Shown: positions 1 to 9,272, counted from the first letter of the stretch. The stretch is 64,000 bases of DNA from an uncultured Sphingomonadaceae bacterium (GCA_947493955.1 CANLSQ010000001.1:124001-188000); one strand, 5' to 3'. Made by a program: numbers and translations. Notes: generated from the sequence alone by a model not told the origin.

Positions 1-1
1 T

Positions 2-484
2 TGCGAGTGTGGCAATGTGAAATTGTGGCATGGGGCAGTGCAATCGGCGGAAAACAGTCAACATCTTTCGGACTGGTACACGTTCAGCCATATCATTCAT
101 GGTTTTCTGTTCTATGGTCTTGGTTATTGGCTGTTCCGCAAGCGACCGGAGGCGGCAAGGCTCGGTCTGGCCTTGTGCCTCGCGATATTCATTGAAGGTT
201 TCTGGGAAATCCTTGAAAACTCACCGATTATCATCAATCGCTATCGTGAGGCGACTTTTGCTTTTGGCTATGCGGGAGACAGTATTGTCAACTCGATGGC
301 GGATATCGGCTGGATGACATTGGGTTTCATCGCGGCCCGCCGGATGCCGGTAGTGGCCACCGTTACCGTCGCCGTGATTTTTGAACTGCTTGCGCTCTAT
401 GCGATTCGGGACAATCTGACACTGAACGTGCTGATGCTGACCTTTCCGGTTGAAGCAATCAAGGTCTGGCAGGGCGCGGCTTAG
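2..484 (+). CDS. DUF2585 (UPF0314) membrane protein, 5' end missing
   Basis: The reading frame is open from base 2, so the gene starts left of the window; an internal GTG at 17 would give 155 residues, but the codons before it (CECGN) fit the conserved N-terminal part of the family, which is usually near 190 residues. The visible part has the family segment KLWHG..SxENSQH..DWYT.SHIIHG followed by three or four hydrophobic stretches, so it is an integral membrane protein. The stop overlaps the last codon of the convergent small gene that follows. The family is typical of Alphaproteobacteria and has no established function; I infer none here. Confidence 0.85.
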   Translation, partial: CECGNVKLWHGAVQSAENSQHLSDWYTFSHIIHGFLFYGLGYWLFRKRPEAARLGLALCLAIFIEGFWEILENSPIIINRYREATFAFGYAGDSIVNSMADIGWMTLGFIAARRMPVVATVTVAVIFELLALYAIRDNLTLNVLMLTFPVEAIKVWQGAA

Positions 485-753
485 TCTTCTGGTTTTGCAG
501 TCTCCGTGGGAGCAGGTGTGCCTTCGATATCGATAACCTGTTCTGATGCCGGAAGCTCTTCTTCTGTTTCCCTGGACCGGTCATAAAGTGCTTTGGCGAC
601 CATAGCACCGCCGACGAGCAACGCACCGGGCAGGGAGCGGGTCGCGATACGCGCTGCCAGTACGCCTACACCAAAGCCGAGCAAGCCGCTCCCCTGGCCA
701 CGCTTTCGAGCTTCATTGCCAATAAGAACAGAGACGATTTCACGCACCGCCAT
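481..753 (-). CDS. Small hypothetical protein with Gly/Ala-rich hydrophobic core
   Basis: Ninety residues starting at ATG 753, chosen because AGGAG lies about six bases upstream; an in-frame start at 777 lacks such a site. The N-terminal 20 residues are polar and basic ([10 protein letters not shown]), then comes a Gly/Ala-rich hydrophobic stretch of about 35 residues (roughly 25-60) that could be a membrane hairpin, and an acidic Pro/Thr/Glu-rich tail. It overlaps the end of fumC by 14 bases, so it is probably translationally coupled and the last gene of an sspB-fumC operon. I do not recognise a named family and give no function. Confidence 0.6.
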   Translation of the reverse strand: MAVREIVSVLIGNEARKRGQGSGLLGFGVGVLAARIATRSLPGALLVGGAMVAKALYDRSRETEEELPASEQVIDIEGTPAPTETAKPED

Positions 754-2170
754 GGGATGCTCCTGAGCTGTTACCAATCATGTTTTCAGCCTTAACATGG
801 GCATCATAGGTTTTCCCGTCAACAAGCCCAAGGTCCAGAGCCGCCGCGCGGAGGGTCATTCCGGTATCATGGGCATGTTTCGCTATTTTGGAGGCGTCGT
901 CATAGCCGATGACCGGGGCCAGCGCTGTGACTAGCATCAGCGAATTTTCAACAAGCTCGGCGATGCGTTTCTCATTGGCGTCCAGTCCATCGACGCAGCG
1001 TGTGGCAAAGCTCGACATGCCGATGGATACGATTTCAATCGATCGCAGGACGTTTGCGGCTATCATAGGTTTGAAAACGTTTAGTTCCAGATGTCCCTGC
1101 ATAGCGCCGACCGTCACTGCCTGATGATTACCGATAATCTGCGCGGCCACCATGGTCAGCATTTCGCACTGTGTCGGATTGACTTTGCCGGGCATGATGG
1201 AGCTGCCCGGTTCATTGGCGGGCAGACTGAGTTCGCCAAGGCCGGACCGCGGGCCGGAACCGAGCAGGCGAATATCATTGGCGATTTTGGTGAGTGAAAC
1301 GGCGAGAACATTCAGCGCACCCGATAGCTCGACCATCGTATCATGCGCTGCCAGTTCGGCAAATTTGTTATGAGCTGAGGTGAATTTCAGGCCGGTAATC
1401 TTGGCAATTTCTCGCGCCATATGGTCGCCAAAATTTTCTGGTGCATTCAGACCAGTACCTACCGCGGTACCGCCCTGTGCGAGTTGATAGAGGCGCGGCA
1501 GGACCGCTTCTATTCGGTCGCGGGCAGCCAGTAACTGCGCGGCATAGCCGGAAAATTCCTGCCCCAGCGTCAGCGGTGTCGCGTCCTGCAAATGGGTCCG
1601 CCCGATTTTGACAATGGTTTTCCAATCCTGCGCTTTTTGGGCTAGCGCGTCATGCAATTGTTCCAGCGCCGGAAACAGTTCGACCTCCAGTGCGCGCGCC
1701 GCCGCGACATGCATGGCGGTCGGGAAGCTGTCGTTCGACGACTGGCCGCGATTTACATGGTCGTTGGGATGGACAGGGTCCTTACCGCCGCGGGTGCCGG
1801 TCAGGCTTTCGTTGGCGATGCCCGCGATGACCTCGTTGACGTTCATATTCGTCTGGGTACCCGATCCGGTTTGCCAGATGGTGAGCGGAAATTGCGTATC
1901 AAAAGCGCCGGAACGCACTTCTTCGGCGGCTTTTGCAATGGCACCGGCAATTTCCGGGTCGAGTCCGTGAATGCCATTTACCCGCGCTGCGGCCTCTTTG
2001 ACGGTTGCCAAAGCATGAATCAGGCGGATTGGCATACGCTCATGGCGAGGGAATGGGAAATTCTCGATACTGCGCTGCGTCTGCGCGCCCCAATAGGCGT
2101 CCTCAGGGACTTCTATCGGGCCAATGCTATCGGTTTCTGTGCGTGTGGCTTTCGAAGGGGCACCTGACAT
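740..2170 (-). CDS. fumC: Fumarate hydratase, class II
   Basis: A 476-residue class II fumarase, the iron-independent enzyme that hydrates fumarate to L-malate in the TCA cycle; the family is a cytosolic homotetramer of about 460-470 residues. The superfamily signature [11 protein letters not shown] with the catalytic Ser is near residues 325-335, the [10 protein letters not shown] segment with the substrate-binding His is near 190, and [13 protein letters not shown] is near 105-117. These distinguish it from argininosuccinate lyase and aspartase. The start ATG 2170 lies seven bases after the sspB stop, so the two are likely cotranscribed, and its 3' end overlaps the next small gene. No missing catalytic residue was noticed. 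Confidence 0.97.
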   Translation of the reverse strand: MSGAPSKATRTETDSIGPIEVPEDAYWGAQTQRSIENFPFPRHERMPIRLIHALATVKEAAARVNGIHGLDPEIAGAIAKAAEEVRSGAFDTQFPLTIWQTGSGTQTNMNVNEVIAGIANESLTGTRGGKDPVHPNDHVNRGQSSNDSFPTAMHVAAARALEVELFPALEQLHDALAQKAQDWKTIVKIGRTHLQDATPLTLGQEFSGYAAQLLAARDRIEAVLPRLYQLAQGGTAVGTGLNAPENFGDHMAREIAKITGLKFTSAHNKFAELAAHDTMVELSGALNVLAVSLTKIANDIRLLGSGPRSGLGELSLPANEPGSSIMPGKVNPTQCEMLTMVAAQIIGNHQAVTVGAMQGHLELNVFKPMIAANVLRSIEIVSIGMSSFATRCVDGLDANEKRIAELVENSLMLVTALAPVIGYDDASKIAKHAHDTGMTLRAAALDLGLVDGKTYDAHVKAENMIGNSSGASHGGA

Positions 2171-2177
2171 CAGGCGA

Positions 2178-2663
2178 TCACTTCTTTTTGCCGAAATCCA
2201 CCGTTACAACGTTGGAACCATCTTCGACTGTCTCGACCGTTTCCTGATCCCCGTCATTTTGAGCCGGTTCATGGCTATCGAGGTCACCTTCGACTTCATC
2301 CACCTGAAATTGCAGGGCAAAATCGACGGCAGGATCAACAAAGGAGGTAATCGCAGCGAACGGGATATGCAGCATGGAGCTGATCTGGTTGAAGCTTAGC
2401 CCCACCTCAAACCGGTCTTCGCTGACCGACAAGTCCCAATAGCGGTTTTGAAGCACTATGGTCATTTCATCCGGGAATTTCGCGATCAGATGATCGGGTA
2501 TATCAACGCCCGGTGCGCGGGTCTTGAACGTGATGTAAAAATGATGTTCTCCGGGGAGGCCATTGGTCTCTACTTCACCGAGTACCCGGCCAACCACAGC
2601 CCGCAGGGCTTCCTGCACAATTTCGTCATATGGAATCAGACTATCGGGGGCGCTGTCGTTCAT
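2178..2663 (-). CDS. sspB: ClpXP adaptor SspB, alphaproteobacterial type
   Basis: The likely start is ATG 2663, giving about 161 residues; the open frame extends further upstream but those 34 residues look non-coding and run into the hisB control region. It matches alphaproteobacterial SspB: an N-terminal [11 protein letters not shown] segment, a central beta domain with FYITFKT and [15 protein letters not shown], then a long acidic linker (Asp/Glu/Gln-rich, about residues 120-150) and the C-terminal [10 protein letters not shown] tail that docks on ClpX. In the family the protein delivers ssrA-tagged peptides to ClpXP. It is the first gene of an operon with fumC and diverges from hisB. Confidence 0.9.
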   Translation of the reverse strand: MNDSAPDSLIPYDEIVQEALRAVVGRVLGEVETNGLPGEHHFYITFKTRAPGVDIPDHLIAKFPDEMTIVLQNRYWDLSVSEDRFEVGLSFNQISSMLHIPFAAITSFVDPAVDFALQFQVDEVEGDLDSHEPAQNDGDQETVETVEDGSNVVTVDFGKKK

Positions 2664-2753
2664 AGCTACTTGGTGGCGCGAACACGGGGCAGGGTCAAGG
2701 GGATTTGCACAATTTTCATCAACTGTGATATTTCTGATTTTGCAGCGAAATTC

Positions 2754-2781
2754 TTGCCTGATCAAATCCAGCCTTTATAGG
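2754..2781 (+). promoter_or_regulatory. Possible sigma-70 promoter of hisB
   Basis: TTGCCT (2754-2759) and TATAGG (2776-2781) are separated by 16 bases. Transcription from this site would start only a few bases before the hisB ATG at 2790, so the mRNA would be leaderless or nearly so. That agrees with the weak ribosome-binding site before hisB, but it remains a pattern match only. Confidence 0.35.
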
Positions 2782-2789
2782 CATCAACC

Positions 2790-3383
2790 ATGAGAACAGC
2801 GACTATAGAGCGAAACACCAAGGAAACCGAGATTTTCGTCGAGTTGAATCTGGATGGAACCGGGGAATATGACGTGTCGACCGGCATTGGTTTTCTCGAC
2901 CATATGATCGAGCAATTTTCGCGTCATTCGCTGATCGATCTGACGCTGAGGGTCAAAGGTGATCTGCATGTCGATCAGCACCACACGACCGAAGACAGTG
3001 CCATTGCGGTGGGACAAGCCATTGGTCAGGCGCTGGGCGACAAGGCCGGAATCGTGCGCTACGGCAGCACCTATTCTCCGATGGACGAGACGTTGAGCCG
3101 TGTCGCACTGGATATTTCCGGACGTCCATGGCTGGTGTGGAATGCCGGATTTACGCAGGAACGGCTGGGTGAAATGGATACCGAGCTGTTCAAGCACTGG
3201 TTCCACAGCGTTGCTGATGCCGCGGGCATCACACTCCATATCGAGCTGCTTTATGGTGAAAATAACCACCACATAGCCGAGAGCATCTTCAAGGGCTTTG
3301 CCCGCGCGATGCGCCAGGCGGTTGAGCGTGACCCGCGCAAAGGAGACGCCATTCCTTCGACTAAAGGGCAGCTTGGTGGCTGA
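2790..3383 (+). CDS. hisB: Imidazoleglycerol-phosphate dehydratase
   Basis: A 197-residue monofunctional HisB; the family is about 195-200 residues and lacks the phosphatase domain of the enterobacterial fusion. It dehydrates imidazole glycerol phosphate to imidazole acetol phosphate in histidine synthesis and binds manganese through two His-rich motifs. Both are present: HHTTEDS at about residues 66-72 and the second motif [11 protein letters not shown] near 160-170. The [17 protein letters not shown] segment is near the N terminus. It is the first gene of the hisB-hisH-hisA-hisF run and overlaps the start of hisH. Confidence 0.97.
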   Translation: MRTATIERNTKETEIFVELNLDGTGEYDVSTGIGFLDHMIEQFSRHSLIDLTLRVKGDLHVDQHHTTEDSAIAVGQAIGQALGDKAGIVRYGSTYSPMDETLSRVALDISGRPWLVWNAGFTQERLGEMDTELFKHWFHSVADAAGITLHIELLYGENNHHIAESIFKGFARAMRQAVERDPRKGDAIPSTKGQLGG

Positions 3384-3996
3384 AACCATTGCGCTTATCG
3401 ATTTCGGCGCCGGTAACCTACACAGTGTGCACAACGCGTTGATGGCAACCGGCGCGTCCGGGGTTGTCGTGACCGCTGATCCGGATGTGGTGGCCAAGGC
3501 GGATCGTATTGTCCTGCCCGGCGTCGGTGCTTTTGGGGCTTGCCGTGATGCGCTGTCAGCTATTGACGGTATGATCGCGGCGATGGAACGGCGGGTCCGG
3601 CAAGAAGGCGCACCGTTTCTCGGCATCTGCGTCGGCATGCAATTGCTCGCCGACAAGGGCATAGAATTTGGCGAACATCAGGGGCTGGGCTGGATCAGCG
3701 GGACTGTGCACGCGATCGAAGCACCATCTGCCGACATCAAAATCCCGCATATGGGCTGGAATGATGTGACCCCCACGACGGGTCATGATTTATTGGAAGT
3801 CGGCGAGGCATATTATCTCCACGGTTATCATTTTGACGCTGCCAACGCCGCCGACATTTTCGCAACAACCTTTCATGGCAGAACGCTGGTTTCTGCCATA
3901 GGCCGCGACAATATTGTCGGCGTGCAATTTCATCCGGAGAAAAGCCAGGCTTATGGACTGGCCTTCCTGAAACGCTTTTTGGAGTGGAAACCATGA
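3376..3996 (+). CDS. hisH: Imidazole glycerol phosphate synthase, glutaminase subunit
   Basis: HisH supplies ammonia from glutamine to HisF. The class I glutamine amidotransferase triad is visible: the nucleophile Cys in GICVGMQLL (about residue 80) and His-Glu in FHPEKS near the C terminus (about 186-191). The start is GTG 3376 or TTG 3373, both inside the end of hisB; GTG gives 206 residues beginning [11 protein letters not shown], the normal N terminus of the family. The longer frame from 3298 would add 26 residues copied from hisB in another frame and is rejected. The end overlaps hisA in ATGA. Confidence 0.95.
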   Translation: MAETIALIDFGAGNLHSVHNALMATGASGVVVTADPDVVAKADRIVLPGVGAFGACRDALSAIDGMIAAMERRVRQEGAPFLGICVGMQLLADKGIEFGEHQGLGWISGTVHAIEAPSADIKIPHMGWNDVTPTTGHDLLEVGEAYYLHGYHFDAANAADIFATTFHGRTLVSAIGRDNIVGVQFHPEKSQAYGLAFLKRFLEWKP

Positions 3997-4718
3997 TTGT
4001 TTTTCCTGCCATTGATCTGAAATCCGGCGAAGTTGTGCGCCTGGCGGAAGGCGATATGGATCGTGCTACCGTCTATGGTGACAATCCCGCAGAACAGGCG
4101 GGTCTGTTCGCGGAGGCAGGCGCCGAGCATATTCATGTTGTCGACCTCGACGGAGCTTTTGCCGGATCCCCGCGCAACGCAGAAGCGGTTGAAGCGATTG
4201 TCGGCAGCTTCCCCGGCTATGTGCAACTGGGCGGCGGGATCAGGAACAGAGAAACCGTGGAGCGCTGGTTCGAACTGGGTGTGGCGCGGTTGGTCATTGG
4301 CACTGCGGCGCTGAAAGACCCGGAATTTGTGCGTGATATGGCGAAGGAATATGAAGGCGGCATCGTCGTTGCAGTCGATGCGCGGGACGGCATGGTGGCC
4401 ACGGAAGGCTGGGCCGATGTGTCAGAAGTCAGCGTAAGAGATATGGCGCGGCGCTTTGAAGACGCCGGTGTCGCGTCTCTTTTGTTCACGGATGTGGGCC
4501 GCGATGGTATGCTGACCGGATGCAATATCGAAGCGACTGTCGATTTGGCGCGCTCAGTCGATATTCCCGTGATCGCCAGTGGCGGGGTAAAGGGTCTCGA
4601 TGATGTTCATATGCTCAGCCAGTTTACACAGGATGGCATTGAGGGCGTGATTACCGGCCGGGCGCTCTATGACGGGCGGCTGGATCTTGCGACAGCCATT
4701 GCTATGGCGAACCGCTGA
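3993..4718 (+). CDS. hisA: Phosphoribosylformimino-AICAR ribotide isomerase
   Basis: The start is ATG 3993, which shares four bases (ATGA) with the hisH stop and has GGAG upstream; ATG 3984 is less likely. The 241-residue product is a (beta/alpha)8 barrel of the HisA/HisF family. It shows [14 protein letters not shown] at the N terminus with the catalytic Asp, the phosphate-binding GGGIR near residue 80, and VDARDG with the second catalytic Asp near 130. It carries out the Amadori rearrangement of ProFAR to PRFAR. The DARDG loop is that of HisA rather than of bifunctional PriA of actinobacteria. Confidence 0.95.
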   Translation: MIVFPAIDLKSGEVVRLAEGDMDRATVYGDNPAEQAGLFAEAGAEHIHVVDLDGAFAGSPRNAEAVEAIVGSFPGYVQLGGGIRNRETVERWFELGVARLVIGTAALKDPEFVRDMAKEYEGGIVVAVDARDGMVATEGWADVSEVSVRDMARRFEDAGVASLLFTDVGRDGMLTGCNIEATVDLARSVDIPVIASGGVKGLDDVHMLSQFTQDGIEGVITGRALYDGRLDLATAIAMANR

Positions 4719-4720
4719 GC

Positions 4721-5488
4721 ATGACCGTCCGCATCCGCGTCATACCCTGCCTGGACGTTGCCGATGGCCGCGTGGTCAAGGGCGTCAATTTTGTCGACTT
4801 GAAAGATGCTGGTGATCCGGTGGAGCAGGCGCGGGCCTATGACGCCGCGGGTGCGGATGAGCTTTGCTTTCTCGATATCGGTGCAAGCCATGAAAAGCGT
4901 GATACGATTATCGATGTGGTGCGGCGGACCGCCGAAGTCTGTTTCATGCCTGTCACAGTGGGCGGTGGCGTAAGAACGGCGGATGATGCTCGTGCGCTGC
5001 TGATGGCCGGAGCGGACAAGGTTGCGGTAAACAGCGCGGCCGTTTCGCGGCCCGAAGTGGTCAGTGATATAGCGGGCCGTTTCGGAAGCCAGTGCATGGT
5101 GGCCTCAATTGACGCGCGGCAGGTTGACGAAGGACGCTGGGAAATCTTCACTCATGGCGGGCGTACGCCCACCGGCATTGACGCCCTGGAACACGCCATG
5201 CGCATGGCGGAGCTGGGGGCAGGGGAGTTGCTCGTTACCTCCATGGATCGTGACGGTACACGTGATGGTTATGATCTGTCTCTAACCAGGGCCATTGCCG
5301 ATGCCGTGTCCATTCCCGTGGTTGCTAGCGGCGGGGTAGGAAATCTCGATCATATGGTCGACGGTGTGATCAAGGGCGGTGCCAATGCAGTGCTCGCTGC
5401 CTCGATTTTCCATTTTGGACAGCACAGTATATCGGAGGCACATGATGCCCTTCGTGCTGCCGGATTGCCTGCACGCGGCAGTAGTTAA
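4721..5488 (+). CDS. hisF: Imidazole glycerol phosphate synthase, cyclase subunit
   Basis: A 255-residue HisF barrel. It converts PRFAR and HisH-derived ammonia to imidazole glycerol phosphate and AICAR. Hallmarks are [19 protein letters not shown] at the N terminus with the catalytic Asp, VTVGGGVRT with the phosphate loop, the second catalytic Asp in SMDRDGT, and the second phosphate site VVASGGVGN. It starts two bases after the hisA stop, so the four his genes form one transcription unit. hisE, which often follows directly, is 1.6 kb downstream here, beyond two PEP-CTERM genes. Confidence 0.96.
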   Translation: MTVRIRVIPCLDVADGRVVKGVNFVDLKDAGDPVEQARAYDAAGADELCFLDIGASHEKRDTIIDVVRRTAEVCFMPVTVGGGVRTADDARALLMAGADKVAVNSAAVSRPEVVSDIAGRFGSQCMVASIDARQVDEGRWEIFTHGGRTPTGIDALEHAMRMAELGAGELLVTSMDRDGTRDGYDLSLTRAIADAVSIPVVASGGVGNLDHMVDGVIKGGANAVLAASIFHFGQHSISEAHDALRAAGLPARGSS

Positions 5489-5680
5489 GACATAGTCTGA
5501 AGTTGATCCAAACTGAGACAATCTGAAAAAAGACTTTGTTAACCATCTATTTTTACAAAATATTAATCCTGTTTTTGCATTAACGGTTTTTAAACCATTT
5601 GCCTGCTGATGGCAGTTAATGGTCTGCATGAAACAGAAAAGCCCACTCGGCAAATGAGGATTGGGCAGGTGAGGGATGAG

Positions 5681-6382
5681 ATGACAATTATTCGTACAGC
5701 ATTGATTGGCACAATATCAGCTTTGGCTATAGCAGCCGTTCCGGCGCACGCCATTTATCCGATCCAATCGAGCGATACGCAATCGCAGGGTGGAAAACGC
5801 GGTGGCTCCAGCGGTGGCAAAGGCGGATCATCAGGTTTTGGTGGCAGTTCTGGCAGTTTCAGCTCAACCAGCACGGGCGGATCGACTTCGACATCGTCCG
5901 GTGGTTCTTCAACCAGCGGCGGTTCCACATCAACCTCAACCGGTGGAACCACTTCTGGTTCGACCGGTGGTTCGACATCGACTTCGAGCGGCAATTTCTC
6001 CAGCACATCTACAGGCGGATCGACCTCTACCTCTTCGGGCGCGATATCGACTTCGTCAGGCGGCGTTTCGACATCTACGGGGGGGGTGTCAACTTCAACC
6101 GGCGGTGTTTCAACCTCCACCGGCGGCGTGTCTACTTCAACCGGTGGCTCATCCAGCTTTGGCGGATCGAGCAGTTCTTCGAGTTCCAGCAGTTCTTCGT
6201 CCAGCAGCTCATCCAGTAGCAGTTCTTCCAGTTTTGGCGGATCAACGGGCGGGCATCCTGGCGGTTCGACCGGTGGGACACCTGTTCCGGAACCGGGCGT
6301 CATGATCCTTTTCGGACTGGGTGCTGGCGGTCTCGCTGCCGGGCGTTTGATGCGGCGGCGCAAGAACAAGCAACCGGACTGA
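5681..6382 (+). CDS. PEP-CTERM-anchored Ser/Thr/Gly-repeat surface protein
   Basis: Start ATG 5681 has GAGG upstream and gives about 233 residues. An N-terminal signal peptide ends near VPAHA. The mature protein is nearly all low complexity: STSTGG-type 7-residue units (21-bp DNA repeats, best at 6060-6150), then a run of about twenty serines (6165-6230). The C terminus has the PEP-CTERM sorting signal: VPEPG, a hydrophobic helix GLGAGGLAAGRL and RRRK. Known biology: exosortase EpsH/XrtA cuts at PEP and the proteins are exported with exopolysaccharide. Eight Gs in a row (6079-6086) inside the repeats could slip and shift the frame. No exosortase gene is in the window. Confidence 0.85.
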   Translation: MTIIRTALIGTISALAIAAVPAHAIYPIQSSDTQSQGGKRGGSSGGKGGSSGFGGSSGSFSSTSTGGSTSTSSGGSSTSGGSTSTSTGGTTSGSTGGSTSTSSGNFSSTSTGGSTSTSSGAISTSSGGVSTSTGGVSTSTGGVSTSTGGVSTSTGGSSSFGGSSSSSSSSSSSSSSSSSSSSSSFGGSTGGHPGGSTGGTPVPEPGVMILFGLGAGGLAAGRLMRRRKNKQPD

Positions 6383-6408
6383 CATTTCGAGCTCTATGGA
6401 CTTTGAGG

Positions 6409-6434
6409 AAGGAGGCCGCGCTGCCTCCTTTTTT
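6409..6434 (+). terminator. Rho-independent terminator after the PEP-CTERM gene
   Basis: AAGGAGGC (6409-6416) and GCCTCCTT (6423-6430) form a perfect 8-bp stem with a 6-base loop, and the descending arm runs into TTTTTT at 6429-6434. It lies 27 bases after the stop of the first PEP-CTERM gene. Confidence 0.85.
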
Positions 6435-6457
6435 GCTTCCGATGTAGTGCCAGCGAG

Positions 6458-6474
6458 TGTCTCAATATGAGACA
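6458..6474. promoter_or_regulatory. Perfect palindrome TGTCTCA-N3-TGAGACA
   Basis: TGTCTCAATATGAGACA is a perfect 7-bp inverted repeat with a 3-base spacer, about 165 bases before the second PEP-CTERM start. A half-site (CTGAGACA, 5513-5520) lies about the same distance before the first PEP-CTERM gene. This suggests a shared operator, for example of the PEP-CTERM/exopolysaccharide regulator, but the binding protein is unknown. Confidence 0.4.
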
Positions 6475-6639
6475 GAAGCAGTAATGGTTAATGTCGGTTT
6501 AACTTACAATTTTGGCATAGGCGAAAATCTGTTAACCACTAAGGCTGTTGGTCACCGCAGATCCCGGGCTTTTGGCAGGAGATTTGCTTAACTTGTCTAT
6601 CAACTGTTTTTGATTTTCCGCCATACCCCGGGGGCAAGT

Positions 6640-6921
6640 ATGAAATTGATGAAACTAACCATATTGGCTGGCGCGGCGGCAATGACTTTGGCCGCCAGCC
6701 CCGCTGCAGCGTTAGGGTATATCGATGGCGAAGGCGGGCACGAGGCGTCAACGAGTTTGACCAGCTCTGCTGAAACCTTATCAACCAGTTCTTCTCCCAA
6801 CAGTTCTTCATCAGCTGGCATAAAGATTCCGGAACCATCCAATATATTCATGCTGGCACTAGGCATTGCTGGCCTTGTTGCCGGGCGTTACGCGGCGCGG
6901 AAAAGGCGCGATAGGTTTTAA
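6640..6921 (+). CDS. Small PEP-CTERM domain protein
   Basis: About 93 residues from ATG 6640. It has a signal peptide (Lys-rich start, hydrophobic core, cleavage near SPAAA), a short Ser/Thr-rich middle, and a C-terminal sorting signal made of IPEPS, a hydrophobic helix ending GLVAGRY, and the basic tail KRRDR. Layout and tail match the larger PEP-CTERM protein 250 bases upstream, so the two are probably paralogues processed by the same exosortase. The terminator and palindrome between them suggest separate transcription. Function beyond surface or exopolysaccharide association cannot be read from the sequence. Confidence 0.8.
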   Translation: MKLMKLTILAGAAAMTLAASPAAALGYIDGEGGHEASTSLTSSAETLSTSSSPNSSSSAGIKIPEPSNIFMLALGIAGLVAGRYAARKRRDRF

Positions 6922-6968
6922 CAGTTCGTCACCATTGGCGCGCAGATCCTGCATCTCGCTGCGCCATG

Positions 6969-7006
6969 AAAGGGCCGTCATCGGGGGATTAGACGGCCCT
7001 TTCCTT
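6969..7006 (+). terminator. Strong hairpin terminator
   Basis: AAAGGGCCGTC (6969-6979) pairs perfectly with GACGGCCCTTT (6992-7002), an 11-bp stem with a 12-base loop, followed by CCTTTT. It follows the small PEP-CTERM gene and precedes hisE, which therefore needs its own promoter in 7007-7075. Confidence 0.8.
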
Positions 7007-7075
7007 TTGGATAATCGGTATCGGCATGCTGCAAAGGCTTGACGCCTGTCCCCTTGCTCGCGCAAACGAGCGCTC

Positions 7076-7393
7076 ATGACTGATATTTTGCAAAAGCTGG
7101 AAGCCACCATTCGCCAGCGCCGCGATGCTGATCCGACAAGTAGCTATGTTGCCAGCCTGCACGCAAAAGGTCGTGCCAAAATGGCTGAAAAGCTTGGCGA
7201 GGAAGCGGTCGAAGCGGTTATCGCAGCGGTGCAGGACGATAAAACGGAGATGACAGGAGAAGCAGCCGACGTGCTGTTTCATCTGATGGTGTTGCTCGCC
7301 GATATGGACCTGTCCATTGATGATGTGCTGGCCGAACTGGCGCGCCGCGAAGGCCTGTCAGGCATAGCTGAAAAAGCCTCAAGAAAGGACTGA
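7076..7393 (+). CDS. hisE: Phosphoribosyl-ATP pyrophosphatase
   Basis: A 105-residue monofunctional HisE, an all-alpha NTP pyrophosphohydrolase of the MazG fold that removes pyrophosphate from PR-ATP in the second step of histidine synthesis. The metal-binding helix motif GEEAVEAVIAA (about residues 41-51) and the second acidic motif GEAADVLFHLMVLL (about 61-74) are intact. The N-terminal LEATIRQRRDADPTSSYVASL is typical. It is separated from hisF by the two PEP-CTERM genes and is followed after three bases by the HIT gene, a pairing seen in other sphingomonads from memory. Confidence 0.95.
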   Translation: MTDILQKLEATIRQRRDADPTSSYVASLHAKGRAKMAEKLGEEAVEAVIAAVQDDKTEMTGEAADVLFHLMVLLADMDLSIDDVLAELARREGLSGIAEKASRKD

Positions 7394-7396
7394 TCC

Positions 7397-7777
7397 ATGG
7401 CGATTGATGCAACCGAACCTTATGATGATGACAATATATTCGCCAAGATCCTGCGCGGAGAGATACCTAACAAGACGGTTTATGAGGATGACCATGTTCT
7501 CGCCTTTCACGATATCAATCCACAGGCGCCGCATCACATATTGGTAATTCCAAAGGGCAAATATGTCAGTTGGGATGATTTTTCAGCAAAGGCCAGCGAG
7601 GCGGAAATCGCAGGCTTTGTCCGCGGTGTCGGTCATGTCGCTCGGGTAGCCGGGATGGTTGAGCCCGGTTATCGGTTGCTCGCCAATATTGGACATGACG
7701 GGCATCAGGAAGTGCCACATCTCCATGTGCATATATTCGCCGGAAAACCACTTGGCCCGATGTTGATGAGACGCTAG
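7397..7777 (+). CDS. HIT-family nucleotide hydrolase (HinT/PKCI type)
   Basis: A 126-residue histidine-triad protein. The triad HLHVHIF (about residues 109-115) and the NIGHDGHQEVPHLH context place it in the HinT branch, which hydrolyses purine nucleoside phosphoramidates and adenylates. The N-terminal FAKILRGEIPNKTVYEDDHVLAFHDINPQAPHHILVIPK segment is spread over residues 14-54, as is usual for the branch. The start ATG 7397 has AAGGA inside the hisE stop region, so the genes are coupled. Cytosolic; no oddities seen. Confidence 0.93.
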   Translation: MAIDATEPYDDDNIFAKILRGEIPNKTVYEDDHVLAFHDINPQAPHHILVIPKGKYVSWDDFSAKASEAEIAGFVRGVGHVARVAGMVEPGYRLLANIGHDGHQEVPHLHVHIFAGKPLGPMLMRR

Positions 7778-7835
7778 ACACAAGAGAAACCAAGCCGCTT
7801 AAACAGCGCACAGAGTATTTAGGGGAGTTTCGGAT

Positions 7836-9269
7836 ATGGCAGGATCAGCAGCACCGGGTGGAGAAGGCTGGTCGTCGAGATGGGCCTTTGTGCTCGCGGC
7901 GGTCGGTGCAGCAGTCGGCCTCGGCAACATCTGGCGGTTCCCTACCCTGGCGGGGGAAAATGGCGGGGGTGCGTTTGTGCTCGTCTACATCGGATGCATT
8001 GTTTTGATCGGCCTGCCGATGGTGCTTTCCGAGATATTGATCGGTCGCCATGGACGTAGCGATGCCTTTCATAGTGTGGTCAAAGTCGCGGAAGATTCGA
8101 ATGTCAGCAAAAACTGGGGCGTGTTTGGTGGTATTGGAATACTCAGCGCTTTTCTGATCCTGACTTTTTACAGCGTCGTAGCGGGCTGGGTGCTTTACTA
8201 TGTCGGGGTGATGGCCGGCGATTTTCTGGGCGCGCTCTTTTCCGGCGACCCATTTGCCGGCGCGCTCGCATCTGAAAACCCAGAGTCCATACCGGGCAGA
8301 ATGACCGACCTTTTCGGCAATATCCCACTGCTGCTGGGTATGCACACTCTGTTCATGATATTGACGATCTGGATCGTGGCGCGTGGCGTCACGGATGGAA
8401 TTGAAAAAGCGGCGACTTATCTGATGCCGACATTTTTCGTTCTGTTGGTGCTGATCACACTTTATGGTGCCTTTACCGGTGAATTTGCCAAAGCCTTGGC
8501 CTTTCTGTTCACTCCGGATTTCAGCAAACTGACACCCTCCGTTATTAACGATGCGCTCGGACAAGCCCTGTTCTCGATGAGTGTCGCGTCTGCTGCGCTG
8601 ATTACTTATGGCGGCTATGTATCCAAGGAAACCAGGCTGGCCCCCACCGCTGGTATGATTGCCTTTGCAGATACCGGCGTTGCCCTGCTCGCGGGTTTGA
8701 TGATCTTCCCGATTGTCTTTGCAGTGGGCTTGGATGCTGCCGCTGGGCCGACGCTGGTTTTCCAATCACTACCAATTGCTTTCCACACTATGCCAGCCGG
8801 TTCTTTGGTCGGGTTGTTATTCTTTGTCCTGATCTTTTTTGCTGCCCTGACCAGCTCGATTTCCCTGCTGGAGGGCGTGGTCGCCTGGGCGATGCGCAGA
8901 TTTGAGTGGAGCCGCGCCACCACAGCTTGGCTATTTGGCGGATTTGTATTCCTTATCGGTGTGGCCTGCGCACTGTCTCTCAATGTCTGGAGCGATGTCC
9001 GGTTGCTTGGTTTCTGGCCGATGTTCGAAGAGAAGAATATTTTCGACACGATTGACGACTTTGTTTCCAAAATACTGCTGCCGACGACGGCCTTTCTGAC
9101 GGCCGTATTCATCGGCTGGCGTGCGGACAAGAAGCTGGTTGAGGCGGAAACAGGACTGGAAGGTTCCCTGTTCGGAATCTATCGTTTCCTGGTGGCGTGG
9201 TTGGCTCCGATCGGCGTGCTGCTGATTTTTGTCTTCGCGGTATTTCCGAACCTGGTCGGTCAAGGATAG
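7836..9269 (+). CDS. Sodium-dependent symporter of the SNF/NSS family
   Basis: 477 residues with 11-12 hydrophobic segments, matching the bacterial neurotransmitter:sodium symporter family (LeuT fold). The helix 1 signature is clear: RWAFVLAAVGAAVGLGNIWRFP, within residues 16-38, followed by GENGGGAFVLVY. It should import an amino acid or related solute with Na+; the substrate cannot be told from the sequence. A good ribosome-binding site (GGGGAG) precedes ATG 7836. It is followed after three bases by yacG, which is likely chance rather than function. Confidence 0.92.
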   Translation: MAGSAAPGGEGWSSRWAFVLAAVGAAVGLGNIWRFPTLAGENGGGAFVLVYIGCIVLIGLPMVLSEILIGRHGRSDAFHSVVKVAEDSNVSKNWGVFGGIGILSAFLILTFYSVVAGWVLYYVGVMAGDFLGALFSGDPFAGALASENPESIPGRMTDLFGNIPLLLGMHTLFMILTIWIVARGVTDGIEKAATYLMPTFFVLLVLITLYGAFTGEFAKALAFLFTPDFSKLTPSVINDALGQALFSMSVASAALITYGGYVSKETRLAPTAGMIAFADTGVALLAGLMIFPIVFAVGLDAAAGPTLVFQSLPIAFHTMPAGSLVGLLFFVLIFFAALTSSISLLEGVVAWAMRRFEWSRATTAWLFGGFVFLIGVACALSLNVWSDVRLLGFWPMFEEKNIFDTIDDFVSKILLPTTAFLTAVFIGWRADKKLVEAETGLEGSLFGIYRFLVAWLAPIGVLLIFVFAVFPNLVGQG

Positions 9270-9272
9270 GCA

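Noticed and set aside
2784-3662. A 292-codon minus-strand frame across hisB and hisH
   Set aside because: Fully opposite two certain his genes, with no recognisable protein features.
6060-6150. Tandem repeats looking like a CRISPR array
   Set aside because: Units are 21 bp, in frame, without spacers, and lie inside a coding region.
5755-6369. Long minus-strand frame rich in Pro, Val and Glu opposite the PEP-CTERM gene
   Set aside because: It is the complement of the Ser/Thr/Gly repeats, has no ribosome-binding site and no domain; the plus-strand gene has a signal peptide and a sorting signal.
7845-8765. A 306-codon minus-strand frame opposite the SNF symporter
   Set aside because: The composition (many Gln, His, Arg) is typical of the antisense of a membrane protein gene.
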